A stretch of 64,000 nucleotides of DNA, taken from G016756615 sp035556195. GTDB lineage: Bacteria > Pseudomonadota > Alphaproteobacteria > Rhizobiales > Rhizobiaceae. The stretch is from assembly GCA_035556195.1 (NCBI GenBank), contig DATMFK010000028.1:1-64000 (forward strand). The letters run 5' to 3'. Made by a program: the position numbers and the translations under genes. Shown one piece after another: positions 32,843 to 41,459 of this stretch (position 1 is the stretch's first letter; the number at the start of each line of letters is the position of its first letter). Under the pieces are notes generated by a model. It made no database searches, was not told the DNA's origin, and saw nothing but the letters and a program-made list of their open reading frames with translations.

Positions 32843-33532
32843 ATGAAGAGAATTCTGTTGACGACGGCCTTCTCGGCTGCGCTGTTTGCCAGCGCCCACG
32901 CCGCGGATGCGATTGTCGAGCAAGCGCCGGAACTGCCGGTCGCCGCTTACAACTGGTCGGGTGCATATATCGGCGTCTTCGGCGGCATCACGACCGGCGA
33001 CTACGGTTATGAGGCAGCTCCGGCGGGTAGCCCAGCCGCTTCGTTCGACGTGTCCGGCAGCGGCGCCCTGGGCGGCATTCAGCTCGGCTACGACTATCAG
33101 ACCGGCCCGTGGGTCTTCGGCGCGGTGGCGGACATCGCCTTCACGAGCCACGAAGCCAGCCTCAGCGGCTCGATCCCGGGCCTGGGTAACGCGTCGGCCA
33201 GCTCGGAGCTGAAATATCTCGGCACCGTGCGCGCTCGCGCTGGTTACGCCTTCGACCGCGCCCTCGTCTACGGCCATGGCGGCTTCGCCTATGGCGAAAC
33301 CGAGCAGGACGTCGTGGTCGACGGCATCTCCGCCTACTCGGGCGACAAGAGCAGGACCGGCTTCGTCGTCGGCGCCGGCCTGGAATACGCCATTACCGAT
33401 CGCATCTCCTTCCAGACCGAGTACAGCTACGTCGATCTGGGCAAGGACGATATCTTCAACCAGGGTGGCCTGGCCGTTCGCGAGGACGTCAACTTCCACA
33501 TGATCAAGGCGGCGGTGAACTTCCGCTTCTAA
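32843..33532 (+). CDS. Outer-membrane beta-barrel protein (Omp25/Omp31-like)
   Basis: This 229-residue protein has a signal peptide (ends ASAHA) and then alternating strands with NWSGAYIGVFGG, a start typical of the eight-stranded Omp25/Omp31-type barrels of Rhizobiales, ending in VNFRF with a C-terminal aromatic residue for outer-membrane assembly. Strand motifs such as GTVRARAGYAFDRALVYGHG recur. It is a single gene, followed by a good terminator. A pore or surface-adhesion role is likely. Confidence 0.9.
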   Translation: MKRILLTTAFSAALFASAHAADAIVEQAPELPVAAYNWSGAYIGVFGGITTGDYGYEAAPAGSPAASFDVSGSGALGGIQLGYDYQTGPWVFGAVADIAFTSHEASLSGSIPGLGNASASSELKYLGTVRARAGYAFDRALVYGHGGFAYGETEQDVVVDGISAYSGDKSRTGFVVGAGLEYAITDRISFQTEYSYVDLGKDDIFNQGGLAVREDVNFHMIKAAVNFRF

Positions 33533-33576
33533 GCCGACACCGGCAGGAGGGCCGCGCCCCAACCCTCCATCCTCAG

Positions 33577-33600
33577 ACCCCGGCTTTGGCCGGGGTTCTT
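33577..33600 (+). terminator. Rho-independent terminator of the outer-membrane protein gene
   Basis: ACCCCGGC and GCCGGGGT pair as an eight-base GC-rich stem with the loop TTTG, followed by TCTT. It lies 44 bases after the stop. From here to 33851 nothing gene-like is seen on either strand. Confidence 0.75.
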
Positions 33601-33851
33601 GATTCGGCAAGATTTAGCCCTGCCCGTTTCGTGGATCGCGACGCCGTCGGCGCTGTCTGCAACGGCGGCCGCTGATGTTGCGCATGCATGCGGCCAGGCC
33701 CGCACCCGGATCCCTTGTCGCACGATACCGATCCGCTGCCTTCCTTCCGTGTCCGGGATGGAGATCGGCGGGAGGAGGCCATCAGGAGCAGGCGCCTGGA
33801 GGCGGCAGGGAACCGATATCTATCATCGGTTTCCCCGAGCCCCCGGAGTTC

Positions 33852-35240
33852 CTAGAGGATCGCGTCGTCGCCGAGCTGATAGGCGTGGATGTAGTCGATC
33901 TTCATCTCGGCGGCGAGGTCGTCTGATGGTGTTCCCGCCCAGCCGCCAAGGCCCATATTGACGATCATATACATGGGATCGTGCATGTCGGCCGGAGTTT
34001 CGGCCCGCGCCACCTCGACATCGTCGAAGTACCAGACCAGTTCATCTTCTGTCCACAAGAGCCCATAGGTGTGAAATCCTTCGGTGCTGGCGACATTCGC
34101 GACGGTGCGGATCTGCGTGTGGTCTCCCGTCGCCTCGCTGTGGGCCGTCAGCACGAGCTGATTGGGATCCTGCCCCCGCATCTCGACGACATCGAGTTCC
34201 GGCGGCCAATTTCCATCTGCCGGCAGCAGCCAGAAGGCAGGCCACGTTCCCTTCTCATCCGGCATGTCGGCGCGGATTTCGAAATAGCCATAGGTCTGGG
34301 CGAAGGATTCGAACGAAGTCAGCATGCCCGACGTATATTCATAGTTATTGATATATGGCCGGATTTCCTCGGGCGCGCGGGCGGCGGTGATCGTCAGCAC
34401 ACCGTCTTCGATGCTGAAGGGATTGACCGAGCGGGTCGGGCCATACGCATGGTCGATATACCATTGCCGCTCCCCGTTGTTGTGAAGGGAATTTCCGTTC
34501 GGCGCGCCCCACCAATAATTCGAATCCCACGTGCCGCTTTCACCGTCCCACAGGCTGAGGGAATCGAACTCGTCGGCGAACGTAAGCTGCATGGCCGAAG
34601 TGTCGAGGCTGAGCTTGAATTGGTCCGAGCGGAACTGGTCGATCGTCTTGTCGGCGAAGACAAGCATCTCGCCGCCGCCGAGCTCGAGCCTTACGTCGTC
34701 ACCGGATTGGTGCATATTCGACTTGACCTGATCGAAGGAGAAGAAGCCGGTACCATTGAGCCGTAGTTCGTCGGTGGAACCGAAGTCCAGGATCAGGTCG
34801 CTGCCATTGCCCTTCGTCACGACGAAGATGTCCGAGCCAGCCCCACCCTTCAGCACGTCATTGCCGCGCCCGCCGTCGAGGGTCTGGCGGCCGGAACCAC
34901 CGGTAATGATGTTGTCTTGGTCGTTACCGGATGCGAGCTGGTTGTCGCCCGTGACCGTAAGATTCTCGAAGTGGGCCGGCAACGTGTAGCTCATCCATGT
35001 GGAGATCGTATCAACCCCTTCGCCGGGGTTCTCCACGGCCTTATCCCGGTTGGAGTAGAGATAGTAGACGTCGTCGCCGGCAAGACCTGACATCGTCACG
35101 GTGCCGTTGCCGCCGCCATAGAGGGAATCATTGGAAGACGAGCCTGACAGAGTCGGACCCGATCCCACCGCTGAGAACCATTTCACCGAAGCGCCGCTAT
35201 AAAAAAGGGGCACGCCCAAAGCGTTTGCTACGCTGGCCAT
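33852..35240 (-). CDS. RTX glycoside hydrolase family 16 (ExsH-like glycanase)
   Basis: This 462-residue protein has no signal peptide. Residues about 25-150 contain RTX-type calcium-binding repeats (SGLAGDDVYYLYSN, GGRGNDVLKGGAGSDIFVV), and the C-terminal GH16 domain (about 215-460) has the catalytic E348-L-D350-V-V-E353. The closest known relative is ExsH, which cuts succinoglycan and leaves by type I secretion. ATG 35240 is preceded by AAGGAG. No type I exporter genes are beside it, so export would use a distant PrsDE-like system. The substrate is inferred. Confidence 0.9.
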   Translation of the reverse strand: MASVANALGVPLFYSGASVKWFSAVGSGPTLSGSSSNDSLYGGGNGTVTMSGLAGDDVYYLYSNRDKAVENPGEGVDTISTWMSYTLPAHFENLTVTGDNQLASGNDQDNIITGGSGRQTLDGGRGNDVLKGGAGSDIFVVTKGNGSDLILDFGSTDELRLNGTGFFSFDQVKSNMHQSGDDVRLELGGGEMLVFADKTIDQFRSDQFKLSLDTSAMQLTFADEFDSLSLWDGESGTWDSNYWWGAPNGNSLHNNGERQWYIDHAYGPTRSVNPFSIEDGVLTITAARAPEEIRPYINNYEYTSGMLTSFESFAQTYGYFEIRADMPDEKGTWPAFWLLPADGNWPPELDVVEMRGQDPNQLVLTAHSEATGDHTQIRTVANVASTEGFHTYGLLWTEDELVWYFDDVEVARAETPADMHDPMYMIVNMGLGGWAGTPSDDLAAEMKIDYIHAYQLGDDAIL

Positions 35241-35492
35241 TATGCCGGCTCCTTTGCAATGCCCCGCCGCCGCTCGGATTGCACTGGAATGCCAGCCAAC
35301 GCCGGCACCGATTCCTGGTCCTCGTAACAAGGTCGGTGCTGAACGTCACCCCCGGGATGGTAATCCCCTTATAAACTGCGGCAACCCTCTGGTAACAAAC
35401 TTGTGTCCGCAGATGCCGGTGCGACGGCTTGTGATCGGCGATCGCGCCATCCGTCTCGTTCCTCAGCGCGCCGTCGAAGATGGGTTGGAGAG

Positions 35493-36698
35493 CTAAGCCC
35501 TCTCCAACGCCACCGCGATGCCTTGCCCCACGCCGATGCACATTGTGGCCAGTGCCAGCTTCGCGCCGCGTTCCCTCAGTTCCAGAGCGGCCGTGCCGGA
35601 AATCCGCGCGCCGGACATGCCGAGCGGATGGCCGAGCGCGATCGCCCCGCCATTCGGGTTCACGTGCTCCGCGTCCTCGGCGATTCCGAGTTCGCGGAGC
35701 ACGGCGATGCCTTGGGAGGCGAAGGCTTCATTGAGTTCGACCACGTCGAAATCGGTCGGCTTCAGGCCGAGCCGGGCGCAGAGTTTCTTCGTCGCCGGCG
35801 CCGGGCCGATGCCCATGATGCGCGGAGCAACGCCCGCTGTCGATCCGCCGAGGACGCGGACGATCGGCGTTAAACCGTATTTCCTGGCGGCAGCTTCGGA
35901 GGCGACGATCAGCGCGGCCGCACCGTCGTTGACGCCCGAAGCGTTGCCAGCCGTCACGGTACCACTCTGACGGAACGGCGTGGGCAATTTGGCGAGGCTT
36001 TCGACCGTCGTGCCGGCGCGGGGATGCTCATCCTTGTCGACGATCACCGGATCGCTCTTGCGTTGCGGGATCGTGACCGGCGCGATCTCCTTCGCCAGCC
36101 TGCCACTCTTCTGCGCGGCCACGGCCTTCTCCTGGCTACGCACGGCGAAGGCGTCCTGATCGGTTCGGCTTACCTTGAAATCCTCGGCAACGTTCTCGCC
36201 CGTCTCCGGCATAGAATCGACGCCATACTGCTTCTTCATCAGCGGATTGACGAAGCGCCAGCCGATCGTGGTGTCGTAGATCTCGGCATTGCGGGAGAAA
36301 GCGGTGTCGGCCTTGGGCAACACGAAGGGCGCGCGCGACATGGATTCGACACCGCCGACGATCATCAGATCCGCTTCGTCGGATTTGATCGCCCGCGCTG
36401 CGATGATCAGCGCGTCCATGCCCGAGCCGCAAAGGCGATTGACCGTCGATCCAGGGATCTCCTTCGGCAGCCCGGCCAGAAGCAGGGACATGCGCGCCAC
36501 GTTGCGGTTGTCTTCGCCGGCCTGGTTGGCGCAGCCGAAGACGACGTCGTCGACCGCCTGCCAATCGACCGAACCGTTGCGCTCGACCAGCGCCTTCAGG
36601 GGGACCGCGCCGAGATCGTCGGCGCGCACTGAAGAGAGCGAGCCCCCGAAGCGGCCGATCGGCGTGCGGATGTAGTCGCAGATGAAAGCTTCAGCCAT
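35493..36698 (-). CDS. pcaF: 3-oxoadipyl-CoA thiolase
   Basis: This 401-residue thiolase has the acyl-Cys in VNRLCGSGMDA (C90), the conserved GHPLGMSGAR with its His, and the C-terminal Cys in ATMCIGVGQG. It cleaves 3-oxoadipyl-CoA to succinyl-CoA and acetyl-CoA in the last step of the protocatechuate/beta-ketoadipate pathway. It lies one base after pcaJ in the order pcaI-pcaJ-pcaF, which supports this name over a general acetyl-CoA acetyltransferase. The upstream pathway genes are not in the window. Confidence 0.93.
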   Translation of the reverse strand: MAEAFICDYIRTPIGRFGGSLSSVRADDLGAVPLKALVERNGSVDWQAVDDVVFGCANQAGEDNRNVARMSLLLAGLPKEIPGSTVNRLCGSGMDALIIAARAIKSDEADLMIVGGVESMSRAPFVLPKADTAFSRNAEIYDTTIGWRFVNPLMKKQYGVDSMPETGENVAEDFKVSRTDQDAFAVRSQEKAVAAQKSGRLAKEIAPVTIPQRKSDPVIVDKDEHPRAGTTVESLAKLPTPFRQSGTVTAGNASGVNDGAAALIVASEAAARKYGLTPIVRVLGGSTAGVAPRIMGIGPAPATKKLCARLGLKPTDFDVVELNEAFASQGIAVLRELGIAEDAEHVNPNGGAIALGHPLGMSGARISGTAALELRERGAKLALATMCIGVGQGIAVALERA

Positions 36699-36699
36699 G

Positions 36700-37500
36700 T
36701 TATGCCGCCTTTCCGGTCTTTGCCGTGCCCTGATGGGCCGCCTTGGTGCGCGCCTGGAGGTCGCGCAGCGTCTTGAGTTCGAGTTCCGTGGGAGCAGGCG
36801 TCACTGCGACCTCGTCGGCGAACTTGACCGGCCAGCCGCAGGTCTCTTGGACCTGCTCGCGCGTGACACCCGGATGCATCGATACGACCGTGAACTCCTT
36901 GGTCACAGGGTCCGGCTTCCAGATCGCCAGGTCGGTGATGAGCAGCGTCGGCCCCTTGGTATCGACGCCGAGTCGCTGGCGATGATCACCCCCCTCGCCA
37001 TGGCCGAAGGAGGTGAAGAAATCGATCTTGTCGACCATGCCGCGCTTCGACTGCGCCAGGGTTATATAGACCTCCTGGGAGGAGGTGGCGATCTCCGGTG
37101 CGCCACCACCGCCGGGCAGCCTGGTCTTCGGCTTGTCATAGTCGCCGATGACGGTGGTGTTGATGTTGCCGAACCTGTCGATCTGGGCGGCCCCCAGGAA
37201 GCCGATCGTGATGCGTCCGCCCTGCAGCCAATAGCGGAACATCTCCGGCACGGAGACGGTGGTGACGGCTGTGTCGCAGAGCTCGCCATCGCCAATGGAA
37301 AGGGGCAGCACGTCCGGCGCCGTGCCGATCGTGCCGCTCTCATAGATCAGGGTGATGTCCGGTGCATGCGTCAGCCGCGCCACGTTGCATGCCGCCGAGG
37401 GCGCGCCGATGCCGACAAAGCACACGTCGTCGTTCTTCAAAGCCCGGCTGGCGGCAATGGTCATCATTTCATTGGGCGTAAAGCCGAGATCCGTGCTCAT
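36700..37500 (-). CDS. pcaJ: 3-oxoadipate CoA-transferase subunit B
   Basis: This 266-residue beta subunit transfers CoA from succinyl-CoA to 3-oxoadipate together with PcaI. Family features are VCFVGIGAPSAACNVARLTH and the catalytic region YESGTIGTAPDVLPLSIGDG, where the Glu forms the covalent CoA thioester. ATG 37500 overlaps the pcaI stop (ATGA); longer starts would lie inside pcaI. It is in an operon with pcaF one base on. Confidence 0.93.
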   Translation of the reverse strand: MSTDLGFTPNEMMTIAASRALKNDDVCFVGIGAPSAACNVARLTHAPDITLIYESGTIGTAPDVLPLSIGDGELCDTAVTTVSVPEMFRYWLQGGRITIGFLGAAQIDRFGNINTTVIGDYDKPKTRLPGGGGAPEIATSSQEVYITLAQSKRGMVDKIDFFTSFGHGEGGDHRQRLGVDTKGPTLLITDLAIWKPDPVTKEFTVVSMHPGVTREQVQETCGWPVKFADEVAVTPAPTELELKTLRDLQARTKAAHQGTAKTGKAA

Positions 37501-38354
37501 GCGTCTTTCCTCAGATGGGCAACCCGACCGGCGAAGTCGTCGGCAGTCTTCTCGATCACGTTCTGCTGCATCCATTCGCGGAACTTTTCGCGGTCGGCCG
37601 CGATCTGGTCCCATTCCAGATAGGCGGCGTTGTCGCGGATATAATAGCCATGCGTATAGGACGGGTGCGCCCCGCCCGGCACGACCGCGATCGCCGTAAT
37701 CGTCCAGTTCGGCAGGACAGTCAGGTTCGGATGAAGATCGTCGAAATTGTCTACGACCTCTTCCACCGTGACGACTGCGCGCTTGGCGGCGAGAACAGCC
37801 TCCTTCTGGACGCCGATGATGCCTTCGACCAGCACGTTGCCCTTCTTGTCGGCCTTCTGCGCATGGACAAAGGTCACGTCCGGCCGTACCGCCGGCACTG
37901 CGGCGAGCTTCTCGCCCGTGAACGGGCAGGTAACCGATTTGATGTTCGGATTGACCTCTGCGAGGCCGGCGCCGCGATAGCCGCGGAAGACGGCGAAGGG
38001 CATGCCCGCCGCCCCAGCCTCGTAGGCGTTGGCCATGCCGGCATGCGAATGCTCTTCGACCTCGACGGCACGCGGCCAGCCGTTCTCGATCGAATCGCGT
38101 GCGCGGCGAAGCAATCCAACCCCCGGGTTGCCGACGTAGGAAAAGACGATCTTCTTCGCCATGCCCATGCCGATCATCTGATCGTAGATCAGGTCGGGCG
38201 TCATGCGGATCAGCGTCAGGTCCTTGAATCCCTGGCGGATCGCCTCATGGGCGGCAGCCGTGGGAATGAGATGCGTGAAGCCCTCGAAGGCGACGGCGTC
38301 GCCGTCTTTCAGGTTCTCCGCCACAGCCTGGCTGAGCGGCATGAACTTTGCCAT
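37497..38354 (-). CDS. pcaI: 3-oxoadipate CoA-transferase subunit A
   Basis: This 285-residue alpha subunit has the CoA-transferase start DGDAVAFEGFTHLIPTAAAH and the segment KIVFSYVGNPGVGLLRRARD. It pairs with PcaJ. It is the first gene of the operon, divergent from an IclR-type regulator gene with a palindromic site between. The subunit length is that of the bigger bacterial type seen in rhizobia. Confidence 0.93.
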   Translation of the reverse strand: MAKFMPLSQAVAENLKDGDAVAFEGFTHLIPTAAAHEAIRQGFKDLTLIRMTPDLIYDQMIGMGMAKKIVFSYVGNPGVGLLRRARDSIENGWPRAVEVEEHSHAGMANAYEAGAAGMPFAVFRGYRGAGLAEVNPNIKSVTCPFTGEKLAAVPAVRPDVTFVHAQKADKKGNVLVEGIIGVQKEAVLAAKRAVVTVEEVVDNFDDLHPNLTVLPNWTITAIAVVPGGAHPSYTHGYYIRDNAAYLEWDQIAADREKFREWMQQNVIEKTADDFAGRVAHLRKDA

Positions 38355-38434
38355 TGCGCGTACTCCGGTTGCGCCAGAGCGGCGGCCACCGCCTTGGCCT
38401 TTTTTGTCCCAGCTTCGGACTGCCCGAATCCGAA

Positions 38435-38451
38435 TGTTCGTATTGCGAACA
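38435..38451. promoter_or_regulatory. Candidate IclR/PcaR-type operator
   Basis: TGTTCG and CGAACA are exact reverse complements around a five-base spacer, close to the palindromes bound by IclR-family regulators of aromatic catabolism. It lies between pcaI and the divergent regulator gene, with a further ATGTTC half-site just after. Confidence 0.65.
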
Positions 38452-38502
38452 AATGTTCTTTATGCGATACATTCCTATATGAGGGTTCCAGAGGAGTCAA
38501 AT

Positions 38503-39297
38503 GTGGCCGAGGCCGTCCGCGGTGAAACTGGGGATGGACATTCACGGGATCACGTGACCTCGCTCGAACGGGGACTCGGGGTCATGGAGATACTGGCCTC
38601 CCACCCGGCCGGGCTGACGCTGAGCGAAATGGCGGAAAAAGCCGGCTTGACGCGAGCGGGAGCCCGCCGCTTCCTGCTCACCCTGGTTGCCACGGGATAC
38701 GCCACGCAGAGCGGCAGGCGCTTTTTCCTGTCGCCGCGGCTGATCTCGCTCGCCCGGGCCTGGCTGTCTGGCGCCTCGCTTTGGACCTATGCCGAGCCCT
38801 TCATGCGTGAGGTTTCGTCGACGCTGAACGAATCCTGTTCGGCTGGAATACTTTCAGGCGAGGATGTGGTCTATGTGGCCCGAGTGCCCAGCCGTCATCT
38901 CTTGAGCGTCGCCCTCAATGTCGGCACCCATCTGCCCGCCTATTGCACCTCTATGGGGCGGGTCCTGCTCTCGGGTCTCCCGCCCGAGGCGCTCGACGCA
39001 TTCCTCGCCAAGGCCACGATCCGGGCGAATACGCCCAAGACGGTCACCGCCAGGACGGAACTCGCCAGGCTGATCGCACGTGCGCGGGAGCAGGGCCATG
39101 CCAGCGTGGACGAGCAGTTGGAGCTCGGCCTGCGCTCGGTCGCCGTGCCGATCCGCGATCGCTCCGGCGCGATCGTCGCGGCGATCAACGCCTCGACGCA
39201 GTCGGCGCGCTTCTCGGTCGAGGAGATGGAGCGCCAGTTCCTGCCTCACCTCCTGCGGGCGGCCACGCGGATCGAAGACTTTTTCGTCGCGAAATAG
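38503..39297 (+). CDS. IclR-family transcriptional regulator (PcaR-like)
   Basis: This regulator of about 264 residues has an N-terminal winged helix (SLERGLGVMEILASHPAGLT, then GLTRAGARRFLLTLVATGYA) and the C-terminal IclR effector domain, with AYCTSMGRVLLSGL and SVAVPIRDRSGAIVAAINAS. I choose GTG 38503 because AGAGGAG precedes it by six bases; ATG 38479 is an alternative. Position opposite pcaIJF makes it the probable regulator responding to 3-oxoadipate or protocatechuate. Confidence 0.88.
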   Translation: MAEAVRGETGDGHSRDHVTSLERGLGVMEILASHPAGLTLSEMAEKAGLTRAGARRFLLTLVATGYATQSGRRFFLSPRLISLARAWLSGASLWTYAEPFMREVSSTLNESCSAGILSGEDVVYVARVPSRHLLSVALNVGTHLPAYCTSMGRVLLSGLPPEALDAFLAKATIRANTPKTVTARTELARLIARAREQGHASVDEQLELGLRSVAVPIRDRSGAIVAAINASTQSARFSVEEMERQFLPHLLRAATRIEDFFVAK

Positions 39298-39309
39298 ACC
39301 ATAGACGGA

Positions 39310-39993
39310 TTAGGGGTCGAGCACCGACGCCACATGCGCTGCCATTTCGCGGGCGGCGCGGTCGCCGTCGGCCGAGCGAATCGCATCGAGTATGCGCAGA
39401 TGGTCGCCATAGGCCTGCCGCGACCGGCCGGGGGTCGAGGCCAGGAGCAGAAATCTCTCGCGATCGACATGCGCCTTGATCGAGTGCACGAGTTGCCAGG
39501 CATTGGGCACGTCCGCCATCCTTGCAAGCGAGGCATGGAACTCCTCGTCCGCGTCGAAAAAGCCGGCGTAATCGTCGATTTCGGCCGCGGCGGCCTGCCG
39601 TTCCATGACGGGCACCAGCGCCGCCTCGTCGAGCCCTGTCGTCGCCAGGCGCCGGACCACGTGCTGCTCGATCGCCGAGCGCACGAACAGCGCCTCCTTG
39701 AGACGGGAACTGTCGGGTGGGGCAACCACCGAACCCACTTGCGGCCGCGTGACGATCAGCCCTTCATTGACAAGCTGCTGGAGGGCGCCGCGGAGCGGGG
39801 TTCGCGAGACCAGGCAAAGCGCGGCGATGTCGTTCTCATGGATCGGCGTGCCGCCCGGCAGCCGTCCATCGACGATGCGGTGTCGCAGCGCCGCATATAT
39901 TTGCGGGCCAATCGCCTGACCGCGATCGATGGTTATTCCAGCAAGCGCCTGCGAAAGGTCGAAGCCCTCCGGCACATGCTTCACACGCGGCAT
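39310..39993 (-). CDS. GntR-family (FadR subfamily) regulator, probably of hexuronate genes
   Basis: This 227-residue protein has an N-terminal GntR winged helix (IHENDIAALCLVSRTPLRGA) and an all-helical FCD effector domain, with the metal-binding pattern seen in FDADEEFHASLARMAD. It overlaps the end of the uxuB gene by 13 bases and is co-transcribed with uxuA and uxuB, so it likely represses them until a sugar-acid effector is present, like UxuR/ExuR. The effector is inferred. Confidence 0.88.
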   Translation of the reverse strand: MPRVKHVPEGFDLSQALAGITIDRGQAIGPQIYAALRHRIVDGRLPGGTPIHENDIAALCLVSRTPLRGALQQLVNEGLIVTRPQVGSVVAPPDSSRLKEALFVRSAIEQHVVRRLATTGLDEAALVPVMERQAAAAEIDDYAGFFDADEEFHASLARMADVPNAWQLVHSIKAHVDRERFLLLASTPGRSRQAYGDHLRILDAIRSADGDRAAREMAAHVASVLDP

Positions 39994-41459
39994 GTTTCAG
40001 CCTCGCGAGCCACCGCCCGTTGCATGCCCTCGGCCAGCATCGGTTGAAGCTTGCTCTCCAGCGCGCCGCGCCATTTCGGCGAACCGCTCAATTCGTCCGG
40101 AAACAGCCCAGGCAAGGCAAGAAGGTGGTCGACGACAACACGCGCATCGCGACGGGCTCCGGCGAGCGCCCTCGCGATCTCATTCTCGCGCGGGTCGCGC
40201 AGCGTATAGATCTCCCCTTTGTCCGTCATGCCGAGAGCGTATCGCATCCAGGCGGCGGCGGCGAAGGCATAGGCATCCAATGGGAGCCCTTCCCGCAGTG
40301 CGATCCGTGCCGGCTCCAGGATCCGTTGAGGCAGCTTTTGCGTGCCGTCCATGGCGATTTGCCAGGTCTCGTGGGCCATCGCAGGATTGGCAAAACGCTC
40401 GCAAAGCTCCGCCGTGTAGCGATCGAGGTCCATGCCCGGGACAGGCCCCAAGGTCCGCGCGGCTTCGCGCATGTGGCGCGCGGCAAGAAGGGCAAGATCC
40501 CGATCGGCCATCGCGTCGCGTACATATTTGCAACCGGCCAGAAAGCCCGAATAGGCCAGCATGGAATGCGTGCCGTTGAGCATCCTGAGCTTCATCTTCT
40601 CGTAAGGCGCAACATCCCCGACGAACAGCGCGCCGCCCGCCTCCCATTCGGGCCTACCGGCCACGAACTCGTCCTCGATGATCCACTGCGAGAAAGGCTC
40701 GGTCTCGACCGAGGCATAGTCCTCCCGGCCAGTAGCGGCCAGAGTGTCGGCGAACGTCCTTTCGGTGCTGGCCGGCGTAATGCGATCCACCATGGTGGAG
40801 GGGAAACTGACCTCGGCTTCCAGATACGGAACCATGTTGGCGTTCCTTGCCGCCGCAAATTCAAGCGCCAGCCGGCGCACCACCTGGCCATTCGACGGCA
40901 GGTTATCGCAACACAGGACGGTGAACGGCCGATCTCCGCGATTCCTGCGTTGCTGCAGTGCTCCCACAATGAGTCCCACTGCGCTTTGCATGCTCGACGG
41001 CTCGGCGAGGTCGGCCGCTATCGCCGGATGATTGCGGTCGAGCCCGCCTGTCTTGGGGTCGAGCCCATAACCTTTCTCTGTGATCGTCAGGCTGACGATC
41101 CTTGTCTCGGGCTTCGTCAGCGCCGCAAGCACCGCCGTCCGATCGCTGGGCGCGACGAGGACCTGCCCGATACTGCCGATGATCCGCGCGGACGTGCCTT
41201 CGCGGCCGCGCGTCAGCAATGTATAAAGCCCCTTCTGTGGATTGAGTGCGGCAGCCACGTCCGGGGATCGCAGGCTGACGCCCGTGATCATCCAATCGCC
41301 GCCGGACCTTTCCAGTGCATCATCGGTGTAGACGGCCTGGTGAGCCTTGTGGAAGGCGCCGGTCCCCAGATGCACGATGCCGCTCGCCCGGCGGCGATCG
41401 TAAGAAGGTTTGTGCACTCCCTGTTTCAAGCCCGTGAGACTGTCGAGCCGTGCATTCAT
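39981..41459 (-). CDS. uxuB: D-mannonate oxidoreductase (mannitol dehydrogenase family)
   Basis: This 492-residue NAD-dependent long-chain dehydrogenase starts with GIVHLGTGAFHKAHQAVYTD and carries the family centre EPFSQWIIEDEF and KLRMLNGTHSMLAY, with the catalytic Lys. Fructuronate reductase activity is expected from its position next to uxuA, the following dehydratase; mannitol dehydrogenase is the alternative. It overlaps uxuA by four bases. Confidence 0.88.
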   Translation of the reverse strand: MNARLDSLTGLKQGVHKPSYDRRRASGIVHLGTGAFHKAHQAVYTDDALERSGGDWMITGVSLRSPDVAAALNPQKGLYTLLTRGREGTSARIIGSIGQVLVAPSDRTAVLAALTKPETRIVSLTITEKGYGLDPKTGGLDRNHPAIAADLAEPSSMQSAVGLIVGALQQRRNRGDRPFTVLCCDNLPSNGQVVRRLALEFAAARNANMVPYLEAEVSFPSTMVDRITPASTERTFADTLAATGREDYASVETEPFSQWIIEDEFVAGRPEWEAGGALFVGDVAPYEKMKLRMLNGTHSMLAYSGFLAGCKYVRDAMADRDLALLAARHMREAARTLGPVPGMDLDRYTAELCERFANPAMAHETWQIAMDGTQKLPQRILEPARIALREGLPLDAYAFAAAAWMRYALGMTDKGEIYTLRDPRENEIARALAGARRDARVVVDHLLALPGLFPDELSGSPKWRGALESKLQPMLAEGMQRAVAREAETCRV

